Made by a program: the position numbers and the translations under genes
The notes under the pieces: model-generated
What the model saw: only the letters and a program-made list of their open reading frames with translations
What the model was told of the DNA's origin: nothing
Databases searched by the model: none
Assembly: GCF_022346945.1 (NCBI RefSeq)
Contig: NZ_JAKRNI010000006.1
Location: forward strand, 48,766 to 112,765
Source of the DNA: Microbacterium sp. ACRRU
GTDB taxonomy: Bacteria > Actinomycetota > Actinomycetes > Actinomycetales > Microbacteriaceae
Length of the DNA: 64,000 bases
Direction of reading: 5' to 3'
Shown here: positions 9,885 through 18,391 of the stretch, piece by piece
How positions within the stretch are numbered: the first letter of the stretch is position 1
Layout: each line of letters begins with the position of its first letter

Positions 9885-10850
9885 ATGCCCGAGGACGACC
9901 GCCCCGCCCACGTCGAGGTGGAGACCTTCCGACAGGGAACCGCCCAGACGAGAGTGACGATCGTGTCGACGGGAGCCGCGAGAGACCGGGCCTTCGTCCT
10001 GATCGCCGGCATCGGCGTCGCCGCGAGCTACTTCGAGTTCCTCGCGCCCCTGCTCGCGGAGCACGGCGACGTCTACGCGCTGGATCTGCCCGGATTCGCC
10101 GGGATGCCGCCCTCCGGAGACGAACCGACCGCGGCATTCTTCGCCGACCAGGTCGAGGGCGTCCTGGAGAGGTATCGGTTGGAGAACCCCGTGCTCCTCG
10201 GCCACTCGATGGGAACCCAGGTGGTGACGGAGGTCCTCGCCCGTCGCGGCGACCTCACGCACGCGGTGCTGGTGAGCCCCGTCGTCGACGAGGCCGAGGC
10301 GTCGGCCCTCGTGCAGGCAGTGCGCTTCGTCCAATCGACGGCACGGGAATCACTGCACATCGCGGTGATGGCGGCCTCGGCCTACCTGTTGTGCGGTTTC
10401 CTGTACTTTTTCGAGGTGCTGCCCCACATGCTCCGCTACCGCATCTCGGACCGCATCGGCGCGGCTCGCGCGCACCTCCTCCTGATCCGGGGCGAGTACG
10501 ATCGCCCGTCACCTCGGCGGCTGCACTCCCGCCTCGCGGCTCGCGCGCGAGACGCCCGCCGATGGGAGATCCGCGGAGCCGCCCACTCCATCGTGAACGG
10601 GCACGCCGTCGGCGTCGCCCGCCTCGTGATGCGCCACCTCGACGACGAGCTGCCCGCTCGGGGGCGCCTGTCGGCCGCCGAAGCGCGCGTGCCCCCCGCG
10701 CGTCACACGGACGTGCGGATGATCCTGGATGCCACCGCCAGCCGCATCGCGGAGTGGGTCAGCGCCCTGCGCCGCGACGAGCGCGGGGTCGAGCGGGCCA
10801 AGGCCCGGCACGCCCGGCTGCTATGGCGTGCGTACGTGTCGCGACGCTGA
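9885..10850 (+). CDS. alpha/beta hydrolase, 321 aa
   Basis: A serine hydrolase fold. The nucleophile elbow GHSMG places Ser108. An oxyanion-type HG equivalent is seen in FVLIAGIGVAASYFE. The acid is probably in LLIRGEYDRPSP, and the His in GAAHSIVNGHA. A hydrophobic stretch around residues 160-185 (MAASAYLLCGFLYFFEVL) may form a lid or a membrane-touching cap. I chose ATG 9885 because it begins the homologous core; the upstream in-frame GTG adds non-conserved sequence. It is followed closely by the FUSC gene. Substrate unknown. Confidence 0.85.
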   Translation: MPEDDRPAHVEVETFRQGTAQTRVTIVSTGAARDRAFVLIAGIGVAASYFEFLAPLLAEHGDVYALDLPGFAGMPPSGDEPTAAFFADQVEGVLERYRLENPVLLGHSMGTQVVTEVLARRGDLTHAVLVSPVVDEAEASALVQAVRFVQSTARESLHIAVMAASAYLLCGFLYFFEVLPHMLRYRISDRIGAARAHLLLIRGEYDRPSPRRLHSRLAARARDARRWEIRGAAHSIVNGHAVGVARLVMRHLDDELPARGRLSAAEARVPPARHTDVRMILDATASRIAEWVSALRRDERGVERAKARHARLLWRAYVSRR

Positions 10851-10926
10851 CCGCCGCGGGCTACCCGCCGCCGACACGGTGATCAAGCCCGTGACCGCGG
10901 ACACGCTCATTCGCGACGATGGGGAA

Positions 10927-12033
10927 ATGGCTTCCCTCGTTCGCCCGCGGTGGAGAGAGGCGGCGTCCGCCGACCGCCTCCTTCTCGCTTTCAAGACGGC
11001 GGGCGCCGCGGCGCTCGCCTGGTACCTGGCCCCGCTGGTCCCCTTCGCGCAGAACGAGTACTCCTATTACGCCCCGCTGGGCGTGCTGGTGAGCATGTAC
11101 CCGACGATCGCCCGATCGGCGTTCAGCGGGCTGCAGACCCTCATCGGTCTCGCCGTCGGTATCGGTCTCGGTCTCGGGGCCCAGGCGCTCGTGGGCATCG
11201 GGATGCCGCGGATCATCGCGGTGGCGGCGGTCGTCGGCTTGGGCGTGCTCCTGGCGGGTCTCCGCTCGCTCGGGTCCGGCCGGGAGTGGGTGGCGATCGC
11301 GGGCCTCTTCGTCCTCCTCCTGGGCGGGGCCGATCCCGACGGCTACTCGTCGTCGTATCTCATCACCGTGGCATTCGGCGTTCTCGTCGGCGTCGTGGTC
11401 AACCTCGTCGTCATCCCGCCCCTTCACCTCCGCCAGGCGGAGGATCGACTGGTGGCGCTTCGCGCGGGCCTCGGCGACGCACTGCGCGAGATGGCCGACG
11501 CGCTCGCCGGACATGCCTTCGACCCCGAGCCCGCCCGTGCGGCCGCCACGCGGCTCGCAGACGCGCTCGCCGACGTGCGGGAAGAGGTCGAGCTGGCCGA
11601 CGAGAGTCGCCGGTACAACCCGCGGGGTCGCCGATCGAGCCTGCCGCGCGATGCGCATCAGCGACGCCTGGAGGCCCTGGCCGTCGCCGCCGAGGCCACC
11701 CGTGAGCTGACCGCCGCGGTGGCAGAGCTCACCGAAGCCGATGACGTCGACGAGCGGCTGCCCACCGACGTCCGGCACTCGCTGGCGACGACGATCCGAG
11801 CGGTCGCCGGCATGGTCTCCGACCGCGCGGGGACCGACACCGCCGCGCTCCGGCTGGACGATGCCGATGCCGCGCTCGACGACTACGTCGCCCGCGTGAG
11901 CAGGATGGGCGTCGAGAACAGCGAGGACCGCGCGGTGACCCTCGATCGCTGGGATGCGGGCGTCATCCTGCGGCGGGTCATTGATGCCTGCCGCCCGCTC
12001 GCGGAGAGAGCGGAGGACCGCCCGCGGGGCTGA
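10927..12033 (+). CDS. FUSC/aromatic acid exporter-like membrane protein
   Basis: About 368 residues. An N-terminal membrane domain of five to six hydrophobic segments covers roughly residues 20-165 (AAALAWYLAPLVPF; LIGLAVGIGLGLGAQALVGI; IAVAAVVGLGVLLAG; VAIAGLFVLLLGG; LITVAFGVLVGVVVNLVVI). A long helical cytoplasmic domain of about 200 residues follows. This layout matches the FUSC family, which includes efflux components for aromatic acids. The start is uncertain: ATG 10927 has GGGGAA placed too close to it, and in-frame GTG codons upstream are alternatives. Convergent with the sugar kinase gene, 19 bases apart. Confidence 0.78.
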   Translation: MASLVRPRWREAASADRLLLAFKTAGAAALAWYLAPLVPFAQNEYSYYAPLGVLVSMYPTIARSAFSGLQTLIGLAVGIGLGLGAQALVGIGMPRIIAVAAVVGLGVLLAGLRSLGSGREWVAIAGLFVLLLGGADPDGYSSSYLITVAFGVLVGVVVNLVVIPPLHLRQAEDRLVALRAGLGDALREMADALAGHAFDPEPARAAATRLADALADVREEVELADESRRYNPRGRRSSLPRDAHQRRLEALAVAAEATRELTAAVAELTEADDVDERLPTDVRHSLATTIRAVAGMVSDRAGTDTAALRLDDADAALDDYVARVSRMGVENSEDRAVTLDRWDAGVILRRVIDACRPLAERAEDRPRG

Positions 12034-12052
12034 CCGCCTCGCGCGGAGGCCG

Positions 12053-13294
12053 TCACGCCGTCGGCGTGACCGCGTCCAGCGCCCGCGCGACGGCGACCTC
12101 GGCCGCGATCCGCGCCGCCGCCGGGACCGCGGCGAGAAAGCCCCCGACGAACGTGTCGCCGAGGCCGATCGTCGTCGGGCGGGCGACATCCACGACGTAG
12201 CCGGCGACGCCGGCGGACGGCATCCGCCGTTCGACCTCGGCGACCACGACCGCGCCGACCGGGTGGCGCGGCAGCCGCGCGGTGTCGTCGAGGTCGGCGG
12301 GTGTGCAGCCATCGCCGACGCGGTAGCGCGTCGCGGCGGTGCGGACCGCGCTCTCCAGGCTCGCACGATGCCGGCCGGCGGCGGGTCCGACCGCGACAGC
12401 CCAGCACGCGGTGTGCACGACCAGGGCCGGCACCGGAATGAGGGCGTGCACCTCGGCGAGCGCGGCGATCACATCCTCCGGCGCGAGCAGGTCGACCGGG
12501 CGCCCCAAGTACTCCTGCAGCTCGTCCTCGTTCATGCCGTAGACGTCGATCCGATCGAGCAGCCGCCGGCGCACGTCTGCCGCGAACGAGCGGTGGTAGA
12601 ACCCCGCGTCCTCGTAGTAGACGAGGGCTTCGCGTGGCAGGCGCTGCATCGCCGCGACGAGGTCGTCGAGACGCCGATCGAGCAGGGCGGCATCCTGCAT
12701 CGTGTTGAATCCCGAGATCAGGAACGCCGCCGCCCCGGCGAGGGCGTCCCCGAGGCCGTCGGCGATCGCCATCTCGCGGTTCGGTGCGTCGTTGGCGAGG
12801 ATGACGCGGTTGGCCGCGGGGGCCGTCACCGTCGTGTCCGCGAGCGCGACGGTCGTGCCCGCCGGGTACTGGACGATGAGGTGAGGGTCGAGCGTGTCGC
12901 GGGTGGCGGAGGACACCACCCGCATCGAGCGGGGAAGGAGGCGCCGCACGGTGTCGTCGATGCTCACCAGGTGCTGGACGGTGGGCACACCGATCCGGTC
13001 CAACGCGATCCCGGCGCGCACCCCCGTTCCGCCGAGCGTCACCGCGGTGTCGAAGCGGGCGGCGAAGCGCTCGATGATCTCCGAGCTCAGGACGAACCGC
13101 TCGCCTCCCCCGCCGGTGGCGAGGAAGGCGAGCACGGTCACCACGAGCGCCCGCTCGTCGATGATCGGCGTCGTGCTGTTCAGTTCGTCGCGGTGGATTT
13201 CGTACTCCGCCGCGAGGGCGCTGAGCACGGCGGCATCCCACCGGATCTCGTAATCGACGGTTCCGCCGAGCCCGAGGACGAGGTCTTCAGCCAT
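12053..13294 (-). CDS. ADP-dependent phosphofructokinase/glucokinase family protein
   Basis: A ribokinase-fold sugar kinase of the PF04587 family, which uses ADP rather than ATP and phosphorylates glucose or fructose 6-phosphate. 413 residues. Family blocks: RAGIALDRIGVPTVQH, DPHLIVQYPAG, a SGFNTMQD segment, VYGMNEDEL, and the catalytic GLGD with Asp380 in TIGLGDTFVGG. It is last in an operon with a class II aldolase and ABC transporter genes (18-base gap after the aldolase), so its substrate should be an imported sugar or its phosphate. Biochemistry cannot be decided from sequence; a nucleotide preference other than ADP is possible. Confidence 0.85.
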   Translation of the reverse strand: MAEDLVLGLGGTVDYEIRWDAAVLSALAAEYEIHRDELNSTTPIIDERALVVTVLAFLATGGGGERFVLSSEIIERFAARFDTAVTLGGTGVRAGIALDRIGVPTVQHLVSIDDTVRRLLPRSMRVVSSATRDTLDPHLIVQYPAGTTVALADTTVTAPAANRVILANDAPNREMAIADGLGDALAGAAAFLISGFNTMQDAALLDRRLDDLVAAMQRLPREALVYYEDAGFYHRSFAADVRRRLLDRIDVYGMNEDELQEYLGRPVDLLAPEDVIAALAEVHALIPVPALVVHTACWAVAVGPAAGRHRASLESAVRTAATRYRVGDGCTPADLDDTARLPRHPVGAVVVAEVERRMPSAGVAGYVVDVARPTTIGLGDTFVGGFLAAVPAAARIAAEVAVARALDAVTPTA

Positions 13295-13312
13295 GACGGC
13301 GATCCTCCCCGA

Positions 13313-14176
13313 TCAGTAGAGGCCGGCCTTACCGGCGGCGCCGAACAGGTCGATCTTCTCCGCCGCCGTGACCTTCATCGCGGCGATGGGCTCCGGCTGG
13401 ATCGCGTTCGGCTCGCGGAGGCGCCGGTCGGTGCCGAGCACCTCGCGCATCCGGTCGTGGTACGCGACCTTGATGTCGCTGGAGATGTTGATCTTGTTCA
13501 CGCCCAGTTCGACGGCACGGCGCAGCTCGGCGTCGGGGTTGCTCGAACCCCCGTGCAGCACGAGCGGGATGCCGACGGCGGCCTTGATCTCCTCGAGCAG
13601 GTCGTGCCGCAGCTCGGGGTTCTTGTCGGCCGGGTAGAGGCCGTGCGAGGTGCCGATGGCGATCGCGAGGCTGTCGACCCCGGTCTGCTCGACGAAGCGC
13701 ACCGCGTCTTCCACGTTGGTGTAGATGATCTCGGCCGCGCCGGACTCGCCGTAGCTGTCGTTCGCCCCGATCGTGCCGAGTTCGCCCTCGACCTGGATGC
13801 CGGCGGCGTGCGCCGCTTCGACGACCTTGCGCGTGAGGGCCACGTTCTGCTCGAAAGGCTCGAGAGACGCGTCGATCATCACCGAGGTGAAGCCCGAGTG
13901 GATCGCGGTGATCATCTGGTCGAAGGACCCGCCGTGGTCCCAGTGGATCGCGACGGGAACGCTCGACCGGTGCGCCCGCGCGTGCATCGCGGGGATGAGG
14001 TCGGTCGTGATGTGCGAGACCTCGTCGGGGTGGATCGCGATGATGACCGGAGCGTTCTTCTCCTCGCTGATGTCCATGATCCCGGTGAACATCGCCCAGT
14101 CGCTGATGTTGAAGGCCGGGATGGCGAAGCGGTGGGCGTTCGCCACGTCGAGGATGGACTTGCCGGTGTAGAGCAC
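13313..14176 (-). CDS. class II ketose-bisphosphate aldolase
   Basis: Zinc-dependent aldol cleavage of fructose- or tagatose-1,6-bisphosphate. 287 residues, the usual length. Visible motifs: AIPAFNISDWAM; IHWDHGGSFDQM with the Zn-binding His and catalytic Asp; VEGELGTIG; AIGTSHGLY; LVLHGGSS and VNKINISSDIK, the phosphate-binding part. It lies between the permease and kinase genes, so a kinase-aldolase pair follows uptake. The resemblance to the gatY/fba group does not settle the stereochemistry of the substrate. Confidence 0.93.
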   Translation of the reverse strand: MLYTGKSILDVANAHRFAIPAFNISDWAMFTGIMDISEEKNAPVIIAIHPDEVSHITTDLIPAMHARAHRSSVPVAIHWDHGGSFDQMITAIHSGFTSVMIDASLEPFEQNVALTRKVVEAAHAAGIQVEGELGTIGANDSYGESGAAEIIYTNVEDAVRFVEQTGVDSLAIAIGTSHGLYPADKNPELRHDLLEEIKAAVGIPLVLHGGSSNPDAELRRAVELGVNKINISSDIKVAYHDRMREVLGTDRRLREPNAIQPEPIAAMKVTAAEKIDLFGAAGKAGLY

Positions 14177-14210
14177 GGATTTCTCCTTGTTCGGGGGTGG
14201 GTAGGCGGGA

Positions 14211-15056
14211 TCAGCTCTTCACCGAGCCGGCCGTGAGGCCGCTGATGAAGAAGCGCTGGAAGAAGAGGAAGAGCACGAGCACCGGGATCGAGCCGAGGAT
14301 GCTCATCGCCATGATCTGGTTCCACTCGTACGAGTGCTGGCCCATGAGCAGCTGGATGCCGATGGGCACCGTGCGCATGTCGATGGTGCGCGTGAGGGTC
14401 AGCGCGAACAGGAACTCGTTCCACGCGATCATGAACGTGTAGATGCCGACCGAAACGATGCCGGGGATGGAGATCGGCACGAGCACCCGCCATAGTGCGG
14501 TGAACGAGCCGGCGCCGTCGACGCGGACGGCTTCGTCCAGTTCTTTCGGCAGGGTGTTGAAGTACCCGGTCATCATGATGATCGCGTACGGCAGCGTGAA
14601 CACCATGTACGTGAGGATCAGCCCCGGGTAGGTGTTGTACAGACCGAGCGTCACCATGAGGCCGAAGTACGGGATGAGCAGCGTGATCGGCGGGACGGCC
14701 TGGACGCTGACGATGATCACGTTGACGATGCGCTTCCCGCGGAACTCGAAGCGGCTGAAGGCGTAGGCGGCCTGGATGGCGACGAGCAGCGTGAGGACCG
14801 TCACCGCTCCAGCCACGACGTAGCTGTTGATGAAGAAGCGCACCGTCTCGGGCGTGGTGAAGATCTGCACGTAGGCGTCGAACGAGAAGGTCTCGGTGAT
14901 CAGCCGGGGCGGCAGCTCGAAGATCTGCGTGTTCGACTTGAACGAGCTCGAGAGCATCCACAGGACCGGCCCGGCGGCGAACACCGCTCCGAGCACGAGC
15001 CCGACGAAGACCCCGGTCCTGGCGACGCGCGTACGCGTCAGGGTGGTCATGGCCAT
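14211..15056 (-). CDS. sugar ABC transporter permease, MalG/UgpE type
   Basis: One of two inner-membrane permease subunits. 281 residues with six expected hydrophobic segments, the first at VFVGLVLGAVFAAGPVLWML. The cytoplasmic EAA loop reads EAVRVDGAGSFTALWRVLVP, the contact for the ATPase. The gene starts 1 base before the stop of the other permease gene (14211-15056 versus 15058-15987), so translation is probably coupled. No ATPase gene is nearby; such actinobacterial systems usually share MsiK encoded elsewhere. Confidence 0.94.
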   Translation of the reverse strand: MAMTTLTRTRVARTGVFVGLVLGAVFAAGPVLWMLSSSFKSNTQIFELPPRLITETFSFDAYVQIFTTPETVRFFINSYVVAGAVTVLTLLVAIQAAYAFSRFEFRGKRIVNVIIVSVQAVPPITLLIPYFGLMVTLGLYNTYPGLILTYMVFTLPYAIIMMTGYFNTLPKELDEAVRVDGAGSFTALWRVLVPISIPGIVSVGIYTFMIAWNEFLFALTLTRTIDMRTVPIGIQLLMGQHSYEWNQIMAMSILGSIPVLVLFLFFQRFFISGLTAGSVKS

Positions 15057-15057
15057 G

Positions 15058-15987
15058 TCAGTCCCTCGCCTTCTGGTGGCGGACGTAGAGCACCGCGAGG
15101 ATCATCGACATCGCCAGCACGAGGACCGCCGAGGTCGACGCGAGCGAGAAGTCGTAGGTCGCGAACGCGAGCTTGTAGGTGTAGGTGCTGAGCATCTCGG
15201 TCACGTCGATCGGACCACCGCCGGTGGTGAGCCAGATCAGCGCGAACTGCTGAGAGGTCCAGATGAGGTCGAGCAGGACGAGGCTGACGATGATGGGCCG
15301 CAGCTGCGGGATCGTGACGTTCCAGAAGCGCTGCGCCGGGCTCGCGCCGTCGACGGTGGCCGCCTCGTAGAGATCGCTCGGGATGCCCTGGAGCCCCGCG
15401 AGCAAGCTGACCATGAAGAACGGGTAACCGGCCCAGATGTTGATGAACGTGACCGTGCCGAGGGCCAGCTGCGGCGAGGCGAGCCACTCGATGTCGGTGC
15501 TGGCCAGGAAGTTCACGATGCCGTTCGGCGCCAGGAGCATGCGCCACAGCACGGCGATCACGGCGACGGTGAACAGCCACGGGAGCACGTACAGACCGCG
15601 GAAGATCGCCCGCGGCACGGCCCCGATGAGCCGGCTGTTCAGGAGCATCGCGAAGGTGAGCCCGAGGACGAGGTGGGCGGCGACGCTGGTGAGCGTGAAG
15701 AACAGGGTGTTGCCGGTGGCCTTCCAGAAGCCCGGGTCGGTCAGGACCGTGACGTAGTTGTCGGCACCGACGAACTCGGGGTTCCTGTTGGTGATGACGT
15801 TGTCCTGGAAGGAGTAGCCGATGACCATGACGATCGGCACGATCATCAGGACGAACAGCAGGATCAGGGTCGGCGACAGGAAGGCGTACGCCTCCGAGGC
15901 CTTGCGGAGCTGACGGGTGCGCCGCGAGGCCGGACGACCCGTGACGATCAGCTCGGTGTCGGGGGGTGTGAGAGTGCGCATGGTCAT
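15058..15987 (-). CDS. sugar ABC transporter permease, MalF/UgpA type
   Basis: 309 residues with about six membrane segments, the first at LSPTLILLFVLMIVPIVMVI. The EAA loop is EAATVDGASPAQRFWNVTIP. I chose the ATG at 15987 (MTMRTLTPPDTE) because GGAAGG stands 8 bases upstream; a longer in-frame start would run into the hairpin that separates it from the binding-protein gene. The short cytoplasmic N-terminus is Arg-rich. It pairs with the permease at 14211-15056. Confidence 0.94.
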   Translation of the reverse strand: MTMRTLTPPDTELIVTGRPASRRTRQLRKASEAYAFLSPTLILLFVLMIVPIVMVIGYSFQDNVITNRNPEFVGADNYVTVLTDPGFWKATGNTLFFTLTSVAAHLVLGLTFAMLLNSRLIGAVPRAIFRGLYVLPWLFTVAVIAVLWRMLLAPNGIVNFLASTDIEWLASPQLALGTVTFINIWAGYPFFMVSLLAGLQGIPSDLYEAATVDGASPAQRFWNVTIPQLRPIIVSLVLLDLIWTSQQFALIWLTTGGGPIDVTEMLSTYTYKLAFATYDFSLASTSAVLVLAMSMILAVLYVRHQKARD

Positions 15988-16006
15988 GGTGTGGGCCTTC
16001 CTGACG

Positions 16007-16044
16007 GGGATGCCGCACCGCGGACGGTGGCGGTGCGGCATCCC
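16007..16044 (-). terminator. intercistronic hairpin after the binding-protein gene
   Basis: Perfect 15-bp arms (16007-16021 and 16030-16044) around an 8-base loop, between the solute-binding protein stop and the permease start. There is no T-run, so it is more likely an RNA-stabilising or partially terminating hairpin that keeps the binding protein in excess over the permeases, as is known for malE-malF type operons. Each arm contains one GGATGCC/GGCATCC motif. Confidence 0.6.
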
Positions 16045-16058
16045 GTGTCAGCGTCGGT

Positions 16059-17351
16059 TCAGAACTTCGCGGCCCATTCGTCCTGGGCCTTCTCGAGCGC
16101 GTCGCTCATGGACTGCTGTCCGTCCAGTGCCGACTGGAACTGCTCCCCGAACAGACGCATGAGCTCCTCGGCGACGGGCAGGCCGGTGAATTCATTGGCC
16201 GGGTAACCGTCCTTGTAGATCTCGAACGCCGTCTGGAACAGCTCGTCGTCCTGGACGAAGGTCGGCTCCGACTCGGTGTTCCCGGGGAACGCCTTGGCCA
16301 TCGTCGACAGCTCGGAGTTGACGTCCGTGCCCATCAGGAACTCGACGAGCTTGAAGGCGGCATCCTTGTGCTCGGAGTTCTCGGCGACGCCGATGCCCCA
16401 CGACGCGTACGGGATGCCGCGCTCCCCGGAGAAGCCGTCCTCGGCGGGGATGGCCGAGATCGAGAACGCGAGGTCGGGGTTCGATTCGCGGATGAGGTTG
16501 ATGTGCGCGAGCGAGTCGATCATCATGCCGACACGTCCGTTGGTGAACTCCTCGACCTTGTCCTGCTCCTTCATCGTGAACGATCCCGGTGCGATGACGC
16601 CGTCGTCCCACAACTGCTGGACGTAGTCGGCCGCCGAGGTCACGTCGGCGCCGGTGAGGTCGGGCTGTCCGTCCTTGAGCATGGAGCCGCCCGAGGCCCA
16701 GACCCAGGACATGACGTCGTTCTGCACACCGTTGGGGGCCTCGAGCGAGAGCGGCAGCACCCACCCGGAGACGTCTCCGCCGAGGGCCGCGATCTTCTTC
16801 GCCGCGTCGGCAAACTCGGTGCGCGTGGACGGCGGGGCGGTGACCCCCGCCTGCGCGAGCAGCGCGTCGTTCGTGAACATCGGGTACACGAAGTTGACGA
16901 CGGGGATCATGTAGGTGCTGCCGTCGACCTGGATCTGGCTGGCCAGTTGACTGTCGTCGTACCCGGCGTCGCTCATGAGCTGGGACAGATCGGCGATGAC
17001 GCCCTGCTGAGCGAAGTCGCTCACCCACGCACCGTCGAGCCCGACGACGTCCGGCATCGTTCCCGAGGCCGCGCCCGCGAAGAGCTGTTCCTTGGTCGAG
17101 GCGTACGGACCGCTGACGAGCTCGACCGTGATCCCCGGGTTCTCCTCCTCGAACTGGTCGATGAGCGCCCGGAATTCGCCGTCGGGCAGCTCGGGCTCCC
17201 ACCACTGGGCGAATTCGAGCGTGACATCGCCGTCGCCTTCGGGAGCGGCCGAGTTCGACGAGCATCCCGCCATGGCCAGGAGGGTCGTGGCCGCCGCGGC
17301 GGCACCGACGAGCTTGATGGCGTTCCTACGCCCGCGCCCGCTGTTGTCCAT
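16059..17351 (-). CDS. sugar-binding lipoprotein of the ABC importer
   Basis: Family 1 extracellular solute-binding protein, anchored outside the membrane by a lipidated Cys. Signal peptide MDNSGRGRRNAIKLV with lipobox LAMAGC places Cys30; the RR pair and moderate hydrophobicity leave Tat export possible. 430 residues, the family's usual length, with ADAAKKIAALGGDVSGWVLP and ASWGIGVAENSEHKDAAFKL typical of the group. It is first in the five-gene sugar operon and divergent from the DeoR regulator. The ligand cannot be read from sequence. Confidence 0.93.
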   Translation of the reverse strand: MDNSGRGRRNAIKLVGAAAAATTLLAMAGCSSNSAAPEGDGDVTLEFAQWWEPELPDGEFRALIDQFEEENPGITVELVSGPYASTKEQLFAGAASGTMPDVVGLDGAWVSDFAQQGVIADLSQLMSDAGYDDSQLASQIQVDGSTYMIPVVNFVYPMFTNDALLAQAGVTAPPSTRTEFADAAKKIAALGGDVSGWVLPLSLEAPNGVQNDVMSWVWASGGSMLKDGQPDLTGADVTSAADYVQQLWDDGVIAPGSFTMKEQDKVEEFTNGRVGMMIDSLAHINLIRESNPDLAFSISAIPAEDGFSGERGIPYASWGIGVAENSEHKDAAFKLVEFLMGTDVNSELSTMAKAFPGNTESEPTFVQDDELFQTAFEIYKDGYPANEFTGLPVAEELMRLFGEQFQSALDGQQSMSDALEKAQDEWAAKF

Positions 17352-17469
17352 CGTTTCTCCTCATTGAGATCTGCTGTATTTCGCGCTGTTCTGCGCGTTC
17401 TTGCATCTTTCAGCATGAGTATGCGCGGAAGTGCGGCACTCGTCAAGCGAGCGATGCAGATTCGTGATC

Positions 17470-17570
17470 TTTTCGGCACGCAACGGCACAAAGGAGGCGC
17501 GGTTACCGCAAATTTATGCCGTTTCATGCCGAAATCGGCGGAAAACTGTCGTGCCGTTTGCCGCACTGTG
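17470..17570. promoter_or_regulatory. three repeated operator-like elements, likely DeoR sites
   Basis: Three copies of a TGCCGTT-containing element lie between the divergent deoR-type gene and sugar operon. Copy 1 (17470-17492) is on the minus strand; copy 2 (17513-17535) on the plus strand matches it at 19 of 23 positions, both of the form TGCCGTT, three bases, TGCCGAAA. Copy 3 (17548-17570, plus) keeps TGCCGTTTG and is weaker. Repeated TGCCG half-sites at a regulator-transporter intergenic region point to autoregulation and control of the sugar operon. Confidence 0.6.
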
Positions 17571-17584
17571 CTAGAGATGACGGC

Positions 17585-18391
17585 ATGGAGGGCACCACGA
17601 ACACCACCAAGAGACGACTTCCGGCGGGGAGAAAGGCAGAGCTCGCTGCCTACGTCGCCCAATCGGGTCAAGTGACCGTCGTCGATCTCGCATCGCACTT
17701 CGGCGTCTCGATCGACACGGTCCGTCGCGACCTGGATCAACTCGACCGCGAAGGCATCGTCGTCCGCACCCACGGAGGAGCCGTCAGTGCGATGTCGGTT
17801 CCGGGACGCGACCGGGGGCTCGACGTCCGCCTCCAGATGCAGATCGCCGAGAAGGAGAAGATCGCCGGCATCGCCGCGGACCTCATCGAAGACGGCTCCG
17901 TGGTGATGCTGAACGCCGGTACGACGACGCTGGCCGTCGCACGCGCGCTGCGCAATCACCGCAACCTCACGATCGCGACGAACAATCTGCGGATCCCCGC
18001 CGAGATCTCGCCTCAGGTGTTCCGCGACCTGTTCATCTTCGGTGGGGCTGTCCGCACGATCACGCAGGCCACGACGGGCCCGGTGACCTTGGCCTCGTCC
18101 TCGCACAGCCCCGACGTCGACATCCGGTGCGATTACGCGCTCATCGCCGTGGGAGCGGTGGATGCCTCGGGCTACTCCACCAGCAACCTCGGCGACGCCA
18201 CCATGATGAGCGAGATGATCCAGCGCGCGGATCGCACCGCGATCCTGGCCGACTCGACCAAGCTCGACCGGCGCCTGTTCGCCCAGGTCGCCTCTCTCGA
18301 GAAGGCGGACTACCTCATCACCGACGCCGCGCCGGCACCGGATCTCGCGGCGGCTCTGGCGGAAGCCGGTGTGACGGTGCTCACGCCCTGA
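17585..18391 (+). CDS. DeoR family transcriptional regulator of the sugar operon
   Basis: 268 residues from ATG 17585 (MEGTTNTTKRRLPAGRKAEL). The N-terminal HTH reads TVVDLASHFGVSIDTVRRDL, then the DeoR signature DREGIVVRTHGGAVS. The C-terminal sensor domain has the phosphosugar-isomerase-like fold with MLNAGTTTLAVARAL and AVGAVDASG. DeoR proteins usually respond to a phosphorylated sugar intermediate, which fits the adjacent kinase and aldolase. Divergent from the binding-protein gene. Its stop codon directly abuts the stop of the convergent dehydrogenase gene. Confidence 0.93.
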   Translation: MEGTTNTTKRRLPAGRKAELAAYVAQSGQVTVVDLASHFGVSIDTVRRDLDQLDREGIVVRTHGGAVSAMSVPGRDRGLDVRLQMQIAEKEKIAGIAADLIEDGSVVMLNAGTTTLAVARALRNHRNLTIATNNLRIPAEISPQVFRDLFIFGGAVRTITQATTGPVTLASSSHSPDVDIRCDYALIAVGAVDASGYSTSNLGDATMMSEMIQRADRTAILADSTKLDRRLFAQVASLEKADYLITDAAPAPDLAAALAEAGVTVLTP

